Part shown: positions 10,287-18,818 of the stretch, one piece after another
Position numbering within the stretch: the stretch's first letter is position 1
Layout of the letters: each line of letters opens with the position of its first letter
Assembly: GCA_964516325.1 (NCBI GenBank)
Contig: CAZFAP010000062.1
Coordinates: 1 to 24,638 of the forward strand
Length of the DNA stretch: 24,638 nucleotides
Origin: CAZFAP01 sp964516325
GTDB taxonomy: Bacteria; Auribacterota; JABMQX01
Direction of reading: 5' to 3'
Notes under the pieces: model-generated
What the model was told of the DNA's origin: nothing
What the model saw: the letters and a program-made list of their open reading frames with translations, nothing else
Databases searched by the model: none
Program-made: the position numbers and the translations under genes

Positions 10287-10406
10287 ATGCCCAACGCTAA
10301 TGACGAATTGCTCGAATCGTGGATCTGGGATGCCGCCTGTTCCATGCGCGGCACCAAGGACGCGCTGAAACACCAGTCCAGCCGGGGCGGAGTAGCCGTG
10401 AATTAG
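10287..10406 (+). pseudogene. Remnant of Type I restriction methyltransferase HsdM N-terminus
   Basis: The 39-codon frame from ATG 10287 reads MPNANDELLESWIWDAACS and continues MRGTKDALKH before losing similarity and stopping at 10404-10406. 'LESWIWDAACSxRGxKDAxK' is the well-known start of HsdM, normally followed by a 'YKDYILPLIFxKRL' segment that is absent here. The break lies near 10370, 60-75 nt before the PLD-SNF2 start. The simplest reading is that an hsdM gene lost all but its first ~28 codons when the present operon replaced it. Translation of this leader peptide from the promoter upstream is possible. The assignment rests on my recall of the motif. Confidence 0.65.
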
Positions 10407-10445
10407 CGATTAGTTTAATGTTATTAGGAGATGGAGCAAGAGGTA

Positions 10446-13400
10446 ATGTCATCTGACCTAACCTTTCTTACCAATGAGCCTGGCAGAACATTGCGCGATC
10501 GGTTCAGGGTATTGCTCGGCGACAATACCCGTTATTTTGACTGCCTTGTGGGTTACTTCTTTATCAGTGGCTTCTACAATTTATACCCAGCGCTGGAGAA
10601 AGTTGAAAAGATTCGTATTCTGGTCGGTATCCAGACCGACCGCACGGCGTATGAACTCCTGCAGCAAGCCAAAGAGCAAGCCGAGCTGCCGCTGAAGTGT
10701 CACGCGTCAGTAATGGAGCAGATTCCGCGAAACGTGCTCCGCGAACTCCAAGAATGTGCCGAGAGCGCGGAGATAGAAACCGGAGTTCACAAATTCGTTG
10801 AATGGGTCCGGTCGGGCAGGCTTGAGATTAGAGCCTACCCCAGCGAAAACCTCCACGCCAAAGTCTATATCATGACGTTCAACGAGGAGTTTATTGATAA
10901 AGGGCGCGTCATCACTGGGTCAAGCAACCTTACCCAGCCAGGGCTGCAGGAAAACCTTGAGTTTAACGTCGAACTAAAGAACCGCGCAGACTATGATTTC
11001 GCCATCGACAAGTTCAACGAGCTTTGGGCTGTGGCTGTGGACATCTCAAAGCCGTACGAGGATACCATCGTAAACCGTTCCCCGTTCGCTCATTTCGCTC
11101 CCTATGAGCTTTACCTCAAATTCCTGTACGAGTATTTCAGCGATGAATTGAATCGGCCGGCTGAACTGGAGGACATCTACGTTCCCGAAGGTTTTAAGCG
11201 CCTGAAGTATCAGGAGGAAGCCGTTGTCAGCGCGCGTAAAGTACTTGAGGAATACGGCGGCCTGTTTTTGTCCGACGTTGTCGGTCTCGGCAAGACCTAC
11301 ATGGCGGCTTTGCTCGCGCAGCAGCTGGACGGCCGTTCGCTGGTGATCGCGCCCCCCCATTTGCTGGACGAGCACAATCGCGGGTCATGGCCGAATGTCT
11401 TCGAAGGCTTCGGCGTGCGGCAGACCCATTTTGAGTCCATCGGCAAATTAGAGGATTTGCTGGAACGCGATGTATCGAAGTATTCCAACGTATTCATTGA
11501 CGAGTCGCATCGCTTCCGCACTGAGACGAATCAAACCTACGAGATGCTGGCCCAGATCTGCCGCGGTAAGCGGGTGATCCTGGTGTCGGCAACGCCGCTG
11601 AATAATACCCCCCGGGACATTCTCAGCCAGGTCAAGCTGTTCCAGAACGGCAAGAACAGCACCATCCCGAACGTCCGCAACCTCGAGGGCTTCTTCACGG
11701 GCCTTGAGAAGAACCTGAACGGCCTGGACCGTCAGGCGGACCGGGAACAGTACTTTGAGGCAGTCCAGGCCAATGCCAAGACGACGCGCGAGCACATCCT
11801 TAAACATCTGATGATCCGCCGCACGCGAAACGAAATCATGAAATACTACGGGGAAGACTTAAAACTGCAAGGCTTTAAATTCCCCGAAGTCTCCGACCCG
11901 CAACCTCTATTCTACAAGTTCAGCAAGACCGAAAATGACATCTTCAACGAGACGGTTCGTTTGATAACTCAGGCCTTTGCATACGCCCGCTACAAGCCTT
12001 TGACCTATTACGACGGCAAACGCGAACAGCGCGAGGTTCAGAGCCAACGGAACCTCGCGAAGTTTATGAAGATCCTCTTGATCAAACGCCTGGAGAGCAG
12101 CTTCTACGCATTCCGCCTGACCCTCGAGCGCTTTATCCGTTCCTACGACCGTGTCATTGAGGAATTCGATAAGGGCCATGTTTACATCAGCAAGAAGCAC
12201 ATCAACAAAATCTTCGACCTGCTTGAACGCGACGATCAGGAAGCCATTGACCGACTGCTTGAGGAGGACAAGGCTGAGCGGCTGGACGCGAAGGACTTCA
12301 GCGCAGACTTCATCCGTGACCTGGAGGATGACCGCAAGATCCTTTTGGAGACTGACAAGCTATGGAAGCGGATCAAGCGTGATCCCAAATGGGAGGCCTT
12401 TCGTGAGGTTCTTCGCAGCCAGCCCAGGCTGAAGGAGGACAAGCTCATCATCTTCACAGAATCGAAGGAGACGGCTGAATATCTCGCTCAACTGATTAGC
12501 GACGAAGTTGAGCCGAGGGTATTGCTGTTCACCGGCAATTCCGACGAGTCCGTCCGCAAAGAAGTCATCGCCAACTTTGACGCCCGCGCGTTTCAGCCCA
12601 AAGACCAATACCGTATTCTGGTCGCCACGGAAGTGCTTTCCGAAGGCGTCAACCTTCACCGTTCCAACCTCGTGGTCAACTACGACATCCCCTGGAATCC
12701 GACCCGTCTCATCCAGCGCGCGGGACGCGTCAACCGTGTGGATACCACATTCGACACCATCCATATCTACAATTTCTTCCCGACCGAAGAGAGCAACGAC
12801 CTGATCAAACTCAAGGAGGCTGCCGAAGCGAAAATACACGCGTTTATCGAGATGCTCGGGGCGGACGCCCGGCTGCTTACCGAAGGCGAAGAAATCAAGT
12901 CGCATGACCTGTTTGCTAAGTTGACCTCCCGGAAAACGATAACGGGCGAGGACGAAGAGGAGGAAAGCGAGCTGGAGTACCTCACCGAGATTCGCGAGGT
13001 TCGTGATAGGCAACCGGAGTTGTTTGCGCGAATCAAGCGGTTGCCCAAGAAAGCCCGTTCGACCCGACTTGTCTCGGCAGAAAATAGCGCCGGTGCCAAG
13101 GAGTTTCCGTCGCTGCTGACCTATTTCCGCAAGGGCAGGCTCGAGAAGTTTTTCCTGGCTCAGCCGCGAGCTGCCGAGGCTGTTGAACTCGACTTCTTCA
13201 CCACGGCCAAAGTCCTTAAGCCGGCCGATGCTTCCGAAAAGCGCCAAACGATCCCGCACGACTTCTACACGCTGTTGGACAGGAATAAACACGCCTTTGA
13301 GGCGGCGACCAGCTCGGACCTGGACGACGCCATCCCCAAGCACAGAGGAGGCGCAAACGACGCCTACATCCTGAAGCGCCTGAAGGCGAAAGAGGTTCGT

Positions 13401-13664
13401 CGGTACCACGGCTTCACGGAGGACGACGAGCTTTACATCCAACAGGTCATCCAACTCCTGACCGATGGAGCCCTCCCCCGGCCTACGACGAAAAAGGTGG
13501 CCGAGGCGCTTAAAAAAGAGATTGAGCCGCTCAGAGTCCTGGGCATTCTGCGGCGCGACATTTCCCCGTTGTTCTTCCAGGCAACCCGCGCGCAACAGAC
13601 GGCGCAGGCTTTCAGCCCCCGCGAAGTTATCCTCTCATCGTATCTACTGGAGAAAACGGAATGA
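10446..13664 (+). CDS. PLD-nuclease / SNF2-family helicase fusion of an R-M-like defence system
   Basis: This 1072-aa protein joins an N-terminal phospholipase D-type nuclease domain to an SF2/SNF2 translocase. The PLD motif is LHAKVYI (H137) with GSSNLTQPGLQENLEF from about 158. Helicase motifs in order: GLGKT (K283), VIAPP, DESH (D352), SATPLNN (about 381), RRTRNEI, IIFTESKETAEYL, ATEVLSEGVNLH and QRAGRVNRVD (Q757). A ~300-aa C-terminal region of unknown role follows. The start chosen is ATG 10446 with GGAG 9 nt upstream; the in-frame ATG at 10431 touches its AGGAG, with no spacing. Its stop overlaps the methyltransferase ATG (ATGA, 13661-13664). By analogy with Type III, ISP and DISARM systems, it would translocate on and cut unmodified DNA while the neighbour modifies it. 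Single HKD-type halves usually act as dimers. Domains are certain, restriction is inferred. Confidence 0.88.
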   Translation: MSSDLTFLTNEPGRTLRDRFRVLLGDNTRYFDCLVGYFFISGFYNLYPALEKVEKIRILVGIQTDRTAYELLQQAKEQAELPLKCHASVMEQIPRNVLRELQECAESAEIETGVHKFVEWVRSGRLEIRAYPSENLHAKVYIMTFNEEFIDKGRVITGSSNLTQPGLQENLEFNVELKNRADYDFAIDKFNELWAVAVDISKPYEDTIVNRSPFAHFAPYELYLKFLYEYFSDELNRPAELEDIYVPEGFKRLKYQEEAVVSARKVLEEYGGLFLSDVVGLGKTYMAALLAQQLDGRSLVIAPPHLLDEHNRGSWPNVFEGFGVRQTHFESIGKLEDLLERDVSKYSNVFIDESHRFRTETNQTYEMLAQICRGKRVILVSATPLNNTPRDILSQVKLFQNGKNSTIPNVRNLEGFFTGLEKNLNGLDRQADREQYFEAVQANAKTTREHILKHLMIRRTRNEIMKYYGEDLKLQGFKFPEVSDPQPLFYKFSKTENDIFNETVRLITQAFAYARYKPLTYYDGKREQREVQSQRNLAKFMKILLIKRLESSFYAFRLTLERFIRSYDRVIEEFDKGHVYISKKHINKIFDLLERDDQEAIDRLLEEDKAERLDAKDFSADFIRDLEDDRKILLETDKLWKRIKRDPKWEAFREVLRSQPRLKEDKLIIFTESKETAEYLAQLISDEVEPRVLLFTGNSDESVRKEVIANFDARAFQPKDQYRILVATEVLSEGVNLHRSNLVVNYDIPWNPTRLIQRAGRVNRVDTTFDTIHIYNFFPTEESNDLIKLKEAAEAKIHAFIEMLGADARLLTEGEEIKSHDLFAKLTSRKTITGEDEEEESELEYLTEIREVRDRQPELFARIKRLPKKARSTRLVSAENSAGAKEFPSLLTYFRKGRLEKFFLAQPRAAEAVELDFFTTAKVLKPADASEKRQTIPHDFYTLLDRNKHAFEAATSSDLDDAIPKHRGGANDAYILKRLKAKEVRRYHGFTEDDELYIQQVIQLLTDGALPRPTTKKVAEALKKEIEPLRVLGILRRDISPLFFQATRAQQTAQAFSPREVILSSYLLEKTE

Positions 13665-16600
13665 ACCGCGAACAAGCTTATACCCTTATTCGCCAGGCTT
13701 TTACCCAGGCTTTCGATAAAGCCCGATTCCGCAATTTCGCCATCAATCTGCTGAACCGGATTGATGAATCAAAGGCACAGGCGTGGAACACCCAGTATGT
13801 AAAGGACGCGTTTAAGGACCACGTCGGCCGGTACGAGCGGCTCGGCACCTACACCTCGCCCGAGAACGAGAAACTGGACGTTCTGATCGTCCACGTCACC
13901 GCAGAATCCAAACTGGAGCGCGCCCGCACGGCCATCCGCAACTTTGTCGCCGACCACCTGAAAACGCGCGATGAAAAAGACGCTGCCCTCGTCGCGTTCG
14001 TGTCGCCAAGCCAAAAGCAGTGGCGATTCTCGTACGTGAAAATGGAATACGCGACGGTGGAGAAGGAATCGGGCAAGGTCGGCGTGGAGACGCACCTCAC
14101 GCCGGCCCGGCGGTTCTCGTACATCGTCGGCGAAGGCGAAAGCTGCCACACGGCTCAAACCCGGTTCCTCAGCCTTCTCCAGGACACGCAAAATGATCCC
14201 AAACTCGCGGACATCGAGGAAGCATTCAGCGTGGAGGCGGTCACTAAAGAGTTCTTCAATAAATATCGCGATCTTTTCATAGACATTCACGCGGCGCTGG
14301 AAAAACTCGTCGAGAAGGACAAAAGCATCCGCGATGAGTTCAATGCGAAAAACGTCAACACCGTGGATTTTGCCAAGAAGCTCATGGGCCAAATCGTCTT
14401 CCTCTACTTCCTCCAGAAAAAGGGCTGGCTTGGCGTGGCGAAGGGACAGGACTGGGGCAGCGGCCCGCACGATTTCCTGCGCCGCCTGGCAAATCGCGAA
14501 TACAGGGAATACAGCAACTTCTTCAACGACATCCTCGAACCGCTTTTTTACGACACCCTTGCCACCGAGCGCGGCCATGAAGCGTGGTGCGACCGCTTCC
14601 AATGCCGAATGCCGTTTCTCAACGGCGGTTTGTTCGAACCGCTTCGAGGCTACGATTGGCTCAAGACAGACATCCTCCTTGCCAACCGGCTGTTCACCAA
14701 CAATGACCATGTAGAGGAAGGCATCACCGGAACGGGCGTGCTCGACGTCTTTGACCGCTACAACTTCACCGTCAACGAAGCCGAGCCGCTCGAAAAGGAA
14801 GTGGCCATTGACCCCGAAATGCTCGGCAAAGTCTTTGAAAAATTAGGCGCCATTGCACCTGCGAATTTTGAGGAGTGGGCACAAGCCCTGCGTTCTGGAA
14901 ATAGGTCAAAAGAACTTGAAGCCAATAAAAAACTCGGCGTTTATTACACCCCTCGCGAAATCGTCCATTACATGTGCCAGGAAAGCCTCATCAACTACCT
15001 CCATACCGCGCTGAACTGGCGCAGGAAAGCCCTCATTCCGGGCAAAGCCAAACAGGCTAAGCTCTTCGGGGAACCGGAGCCTGAACAGATGCCGCTCAAG
15101 CAAACGGTGCACGAAGAACTCGTTCCGCGCCCCGACATCGAAACCTTTGTTCACCTCGGCGAGCAGATTTCCCACTACGAGGCGGTGAAAACCGACTACC
15201 CCGTGAAGATGCCAAAGAGCATCGAGAAGCACGCCGGCCTGATAGATGACAAGTTAGCTGATATCACCGTCTGCGACCCGGCTGTCGGGTCGGGCGCCTT
15301 CCTGGTGGGGATGATGACTGAGACCGTCCGTGCCCGCTCTGCTTTAACACCCTACTTTATAAGGGAAATAAATGAGAACGAGCAAACTACCGAACAGCAG
15401 AAGGAGAAACTCCTTCAGGAACTGATTGCTAAACGAAGCGCGTACAGCCACAAAAAGGACGCGATCCAAAACTGCCTTTACGGCGTGGACATTGACCCCG
15501 GCGCGGTCGAAATCGCCAAGCTCCGCCTCTGGCTCTCGCTGGTCGTGGATGAGGAGGATGTAAAGCAGATAAAACCGCTGCCGAATCTGGATTACAAGAT
15601 TGTGGCGGGCAACTCGCTGCTCGGCGTCGAAAAAGACCTTTTCAATAACCATCTTTTCATACAACTTGAAAGACTGAAGCCTCAATACTTCGATGAGTCC
15701 GAGACGAGTCAAAAGGCGTCACTCAAAAATGAGATTGACGCCTTGATTCAGCAGCTCGCCAACAATAAAGAGACATTCGATTTCGAGATATACTTTTCGG
15801 AGGTCTTTCAAAAGAAAAAAGGATTTGACGTGGTGATCGCCAATCCTCCTTACGGAGCAAATATTCCCGCAAACGACTTGGAGAAAATTAGGCCGCAACT
15901 GCGTGACACTAAAAATATGAATAGTGCGGCACTGTTCATAGATTTTGCCAAGAACAAGTTATCCCATGACAAGGGAACGGTCTCTTTCATTGTGCCAAAA
16001 TCTCTGCTGTTCTGCGAAGATTGGTTCTCGCTAGTGAAAGCCATGCTGGACAATACGTTGGTTCTCGTTGATGTCGAAAAGGCGTTTGAACGCGTTTTGC
16101 TTGAACAGGTCGTTTTCGTCTTGGCTCGCCACCTAAATATTGACCGTTACCTCGGCCGCAAGTTCTTAAACAATGAGTTTGTGCGAGAGACGGTTATCCT
16201 GAACAAATACGTTTTGCTTTTTGAAGCATGGATTTGCGACGTTTCCAAGACTGAAATCGGGCTCGCAGAACGAATAAGATCTTCCGGTATCCCTCTACGG
16301 GAATTGGTTCATTGTTTTCGTGGTTTTCCGATCCAACGTTGCGTAAAAGAAAAAGGCAGCTTCCCAGTCATCGGTGGTAAAAACTTGTTACGATATGGAG
16401 TATCGGGGGTTAAGGGCTATCTGACAAAAAACGATTACCAAAATCTCAGCAAGAAGATTGCTCGATTTGCACAACCAAAGTTGATGGCCCAAAATTTGGT
16501 CGCACATATTCAAAATCCCAAACCTCACATTCAGGTAACTGTCGCATTTGATGAATGCGGTGAAGTGATGAACTTTGATACGGTGACGAACATAATCCCG

Positions 16601-16927
16601 ACGAGCCAGCAATTCTGTCCGAAATTCATCCTGGCTGTACTGAATTCAACCTTGACAAGTTGGTTTGCTTATAAATTCATTTTTTGCGCAGCGATACGAA
16701 CAATGCATTTTGACAGGTATTATGTTGGCAAAATCGTAATGCCGATTGCTGATGCAGCCCAGCAGCGCGATGTCGTTCAATATGTCGATCGCATAGTCGC
16801 AGAGAAGAAGCGCGACCCCGCCGTGGACACGACGGAGTGGGAGCGGGAGATTGACCGGCTGGTCTATGAGCTGTACGGGGTGACGGAGGACGAAATCAAG
16901 CTGGTGGAGGAGAGCGCGAGGCGATGA
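13661..16927 (+). CDS. Eco57I/TaqI-like N6-adenine DNA methyltransferase with target-recognition region
   Basis: This 1088-aa protein should methylate adenine N6 using S-adenosylmethionine. LGVYYTPREIVHYM (about 425-440) precedes SAM motif I, CDPAVGSGAFLVG (D539). GVDIDPGAVEIAKLRLWLSL follows, and the catalytic NPPY is ANPPYGAN (N728), giving the gamma-class order. Residues ~800-1040 resemble the TaqI-type C-terminal specificity domain. The end, WEREIDRLVYELYGVTEDEIKLVEES, is the usual family tail and is the repeated element of this operon. No clear PD-(D/E)XK nuclease motif is seen in the N-terminal 400 residues, so cutting probably depends on the PLD-SNF2 partner. The specificity segment is AT-richer: 24/60 G+C at 16441-16500 against 35/60 at 14461-14520. 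Both gene ends overlap neighbours by ATGA. Confidence 0.9.
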   Translation: MNREQAYTLIRQAFTQAFDKARFRNFAINLLNRIDESKAQAWNTQYVKDAFKDHVGRYERLGTYTSPENEKLDVLIVHVTAESKLERARTAIRNFVADHLKTRDEKDAALVAFVSPSQKQWRFSYVKMEYATVEKESGKVGVETHLTPARRFSYIVGEGESCHTAQTRFLSLLQDTQNDPKLADIEEAFSVEAVTKEFFNKYRDLFIDIHAALEKLVEKDKSIRDEFNAKNVNTVDFAKKLMGQIVFLYFLQKKGWLGVAKGQDWGSGPHDFLRRLANREYREYSNFFNDILEPLFYDTLATERGHEAWCDRFQCRMPFLNGGLFEPLRGYDWLKTDILLANRLFTNNDHVEEGITGTGVLDVFDRYNFTVNEAEPLEKEVAIDPEMLGKVFEKLGAIAPANFEEWAQALRSGNRSKELEANKKLGVYYTPREIVHYMCQESLINYLHTALNWRRKALIPGKAKQAKLFGEPEPEQMPLKQTVHEELVPRPDIETFVHLGEQISHYEAVKTDYPVKMPKSIEKHAGLIDDKLADITVCDPAVGSGAFLVGMMTETVRARSALTPYFIREINENEQTTEQQKEKLLQELIAKRSAYSHKKDAIQNCLYGVDIDPGAVEIAKLRLWLSLVVDEEDVKQIKPLPNLDYKIVAGNSLLGVEKDLFNNHLFIQLERLKPQYFDESETSQKASLKNEIDALIQQLANNKETFDFEIYFSEVFQKKKGFDVVIANPPYGANIPANDLEKIRPQLRDTKNMNSAALFIDFAKNKLSHDKGTVSFIVPKSLLFCEDWFSLVKAMLDNTLVLVDVEKAFERVLLEQVVFVLARHLNIDRYLGRKFLNNEFVRETVILNKYVLLFEAWICDVSKTEIGLAERIRSSGIPLRELVHCFRGFPIQRCVKEKGSFPVIGGKNLLRYGVSGVKGYLTKNDYQNLSKKIARFAQPKLMAQNLVAHIQNPKPHIQVTVAFDECGEVMNFDTVTNIIPTSQQFCPKFILAVLNSTLTSWFAYKFIFCAAIRTMHFDRYYVGKIVMPIADAAQQRDVVQYVDRIVAEKKRDPAVDTTEWEREIDRLVYELYGVTEDEIKLVEESARR

Positions 16928-17184
16928 AGTTCAAGTTGTCCAAGCATGCGGAGAGCGAGTTACCGCTGCGCCGGATTCCACGCGAGCTGCTGGACGCCGT
17001 GCTGAACAACCCGCAGCAGGTCGTTCCCGAACGGGGCAACAAGAAAGCGTACCAGTCGCAATTGGACTTTGGCGGTGGTAGAATGTTTCTGCTGCGGGCG
17101 ATTGTGGACGACACCCCAAACCCGGCGGTGGTCGTGACCGTGTATCGAAGCAGCAAGATCAGCAAATATTGGAGACAACCATGA
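16924..17184 (+). CDS. DUF4258 family protein, copy 1
   Basis: This 86-aa basic protein begins MKFKLSKHAESELPLRRIPR and ends with the VVVTVYRSSKISKYWR strand-and-tail typical of DUF4258. The family is small, often sits beside DUF2283 proteins, and is commonly suspected to be a toxin-like partner with a RelE/BECR-type fold; activity is not established from this sequence. Its ATG overlaps the methyltransferase stop (ATGA 16924-16927), and its own stop overlaps the DUF2283 ATG (17181-17184), so translation of all three is coupled. Residue 14 is proline here and leucine in copy 2, the only difference between them. Confidence 0.85.
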   Translation: MKFKLSKHAESELPLRRIPRELLDAVLNNPQQVVPERGNKKAYQSQLDFGGGRMFLLRAIVDDTPNPAVVVTVYRSSKISKYWRQP

Positions 17185-17441
17185 AAGTAACCTACGACCC
17201 TGAAGTGGATGTGCTGCGCATCCTGTTCAGCAGCGCCCCGATCGAGGAGAGCGACGAAGACAAGCCCGGTGTCATTCTCGACTACGACAAAGACGGCAAC
17301 GTGGTGGGCATGGAGATTCTTGATGCGTCCGAGCGGATGGAGAACCCGCGGGTGATGGAATACGCAATCGCCTCGGAAGGTCGCGCCCGGCCGGCCACAA
17401 CCGCGGTTCGTGAGAAGCCCGCGAAAGAATACGGTTCGTGA
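17181..17441 (+). CDS. DUF2283 family protein, copy 1
   Basis: This 86-aa acidic protein has the DUF2283 pattern: MKVTYDPEVDVLRILFS, a short acidic linker, then GVILDYDKDGNVVGMEILDAS. ATG 17181 is preceded by GGAG (17171-17174) at 6 nt; an in-frame TTG at 17169 is the alternative. The last ~20 residues (RPATTAVREKPAKEYGS) exceed the usual domain and may be read-out into joined sequence, because the DNA after residue ~65 leads directly into the tail repeat. It is the probable binding partner or antitoxin-like mate of DUF4258, by neighbourhood only. Confidence 0.82.
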   Translation: MKVTYDPEVDVLRILFSSAPIEESDEDKPGVILDYDKDGNVVGMEILDASERMENPRVMEYAIASEGRARPATTAVREKPAKEYGS

Positions 17442-17568
17442 ACTCGCGGCGAAGCGGCGTGATGCCGGGGCGCACACGACGGCGTTGGAGCAGGAGATTG
17501 ACCGGCTGGTCTATGAGCTGTACGGGGTGACGGATGAGGAGATTGCTATTGTCGAGGAGAAAGCATGA
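17442..17568 (+). pseudogene. Methyltransferase C-terminal tail fragment B
   Basis: One frame reads LAAKRRDAGAHTTALEQEID, then RLVYELYGVTDEEIAIVEEKA and stops at 17566-17568, overlapping the ATPase start (ATGA 17565-17568). This is the last ~40 residues of a TaqI/Eco57I-like methyltransferase, slightly different from the complete gene's tail. The frame is open from a GTG at 17410, so a 52-aa peptide could be made and could couple translation to the ATPase gene. No upstream methyltransferase body is present. Confidence 0.8.
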
Positions 17569-18809
17569 ACATTGAAAGGCTGAAATTGGAGAGAGTCGGT
17601 CAGATTGCATGCGCCGACGTCACCTTTGGCGACCTGACCGTGCTGGTCGGCCCGCAAGCCACGGGGAAGAGCGTCTTCCTACAGTTTCTGAAGTTGGCGC
17701 TTGACACGGGATACGTCCACGACCAACTCCGGAAGCACGGTATAGAGTGGAGCCGGACCCCAGCGGACTTCCTGGATGTGTACCTTGGCGAAGGCATGGG
17801 GGGGGTGTGGAAAGAAGACGGCTCAGCGAACGGCATAGCGGTCAACGCCGCGAAAGAAGAATCCGCCGCACCACCTGATGGGAAAGAAGGCAAGGGGCCG
17901 AGCGCCATAGCGGTCAACGGGCAACAGGCTGACATGGCGCGCTTCGTGAGGCCACACCGTCGCGCGCAGGCGCGGAAAGCGTTGGCGTTCTATATACCCG
18001 CGCAACGGGTGCTTTCGCTGGCTAACGGCTGGCCGCGGCCTTTCCAAGGGTTCGCCAGCGAGGATCCGTTTAGCGTGCGCGACTTCAGCGAGACGTTTCG
18101 GCTGCTGATGGAACAAGAGTTCAACAGAAGCGAAGATCTCTTTCCGAAGACCAACCGTCTCAAGCGGGAATACCGCGACCTTCTCTCCAGGCACGTGTTT
18201 GGCGGGTTCGGGTTGCACGTGGACCGCCACGGCGCCCAGAAACGGCTGGTGCTCAAGCAGCAGCCTTCGAGCAAGGCCATCCCGTTTATGGCGTGGTCGG
18301 CGGGACAACGCGAGTTTGTGCCGTTGCTCATGGGCTTGTACTGGTTGATGCCAGGGGCCAAGACCCCGCGCAGGGGTGACATAAGGTGGGTCGTGATCGA
18401 GGAAATGGAAATGGGACTTCATCCCTGCGCGATCTCTGTCGTTCTCTTGCTCGTCCTGGAACTGCTGTGGAGAGGATATCGGGTCTGCCTTTCTACCCAT
18501 TCTCCGCATGTCCTCGATGTCGTGTGGGCGCTTCGCGTAATCAAGGAGCGTGGCGCTGATCCGAATCGCCTGCTGGAGGTGTTCGACGTCAAGAAAACCG
18601 ACCCCATGAAGAACGTGGCATCAGCCGTGATCAAGAAGTCCGCCAAGGTGTACTACTTCGACCCGAATGGGCAGACACAGGACATCTCCAATCTTGATCC
18701 TGGTTCGCAAGACGCGCAGGAGGCGGGATGGGGCGGTTTGAGCGGGTTCAGCGGACGAGTGGCTGACATTGTGGCGGACGTGGTCAACGCATCCGCGCAA
18801 CAGCAGTAA
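17565..18809 (+). CDS. OLD/AriA-like AAA ATPase (SMC/ABC-type)
   Basis: This 414-aa ATPase has an ABC/SMC-type head. Walker A is GPQATGKS (29-36), the signature-like segment WSAGQREFVPL starts at 244, Walker B is WVVIEEMEMGLHP from 275 with E279/E280, and the H-loop is LSTHSPHVLD with H312. No TOPRIM nuclease domain follows, unlike full OLD proteins; the C-terminus is short. The overall plan matches ATPase subunits of two-gene defence pairs, where a small second protein is the effector. Residues ~85-125 form a Gly/Ala/Lys-rich insert. The start overlaps tail fragment B (ATGA), and the 154-aa partner starts 10 nt after the stop. A defence role is inferred from context. Confidence 0.82.
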   Translation: MNIERLKLERVGQIACADVTFGDLTVLVGPQATGKSVFLQFLKLALDTGYVHDQLRKHGIEWSRTPADFLDVYLGEGMGGVWKEDGSANGIAVNAAKEESAAPPDGKEGKGPSAIAVNGQQADMARFVRPHRRAQARKALAFYIPAQRVLSLANGWPRPFQGFASEDPFSVRDFSETFRLLMEQEFNRSEDLFPKTNRLKREYRDLLSRHVFGGFGLHVDRHGAQKRLVLKQQPSSKAIPFMAWSAGQREFVPLLMGLYWLMPGAKTPRRGDIRWVVIEEMEMGLHPCAISVVLLLVLELLWRGYRVCLSTHSPHVLDVVWALRVIKERGADPNRLLEVFDVKKTDPMKNVASAVIKKSAKVYYFDPNGQTQDISNLDPGSQDAQEAGWGGLSGFSGRVADIVADVVNASAQQQ

Positions 18810-18818
18810 GGGGTGACC

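Larger units (their letters stand above)
9600..10445. other. Spacer between rpsA and defence operon
   Basis: No full-length gene is visible. It holds the leftward rpsA promoter (9720-9748), a rightward consensus promoter (10131-10158) and an HsdM N-terminal remnant (10287-10406). The G/A-rich middle (9750-10130) gives ORFs with low-complexity translations only; I recognise no structured RNA there. Confidence 0.6.
16826..17472 (+). repeat. Direct repeat copy 1 (MTase tail + DUF4258 + DUF2283)
   Basis: This matches 19328-19974 at a constant offset of 2502 bp. The first 98 bp (methyltransferase tail) differ at about 5 positions. From 16924 to 17472 I found a single difference, C16964 versus T19466. 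Similarity continues into the next tail copy with more changes. Alignment was by eye. Confidence 0.93.

Noticed and set aside
12360..13595. 411-aa minus-strand frame opposite the PLD-SNF2 gene
   Set aside because: It is antisense to conserved helicase motifs including QRAGRVNR; codon-bias shadow.
16896..17477. 193-aa minus-strand frame repeated at 19398-19979
   Set aside because: Its duplication only reflects the duplicated DUF4258-DUF2283 DNA; the plus-strand genes have ribosome-binding sites, ATGA coupling and known families.
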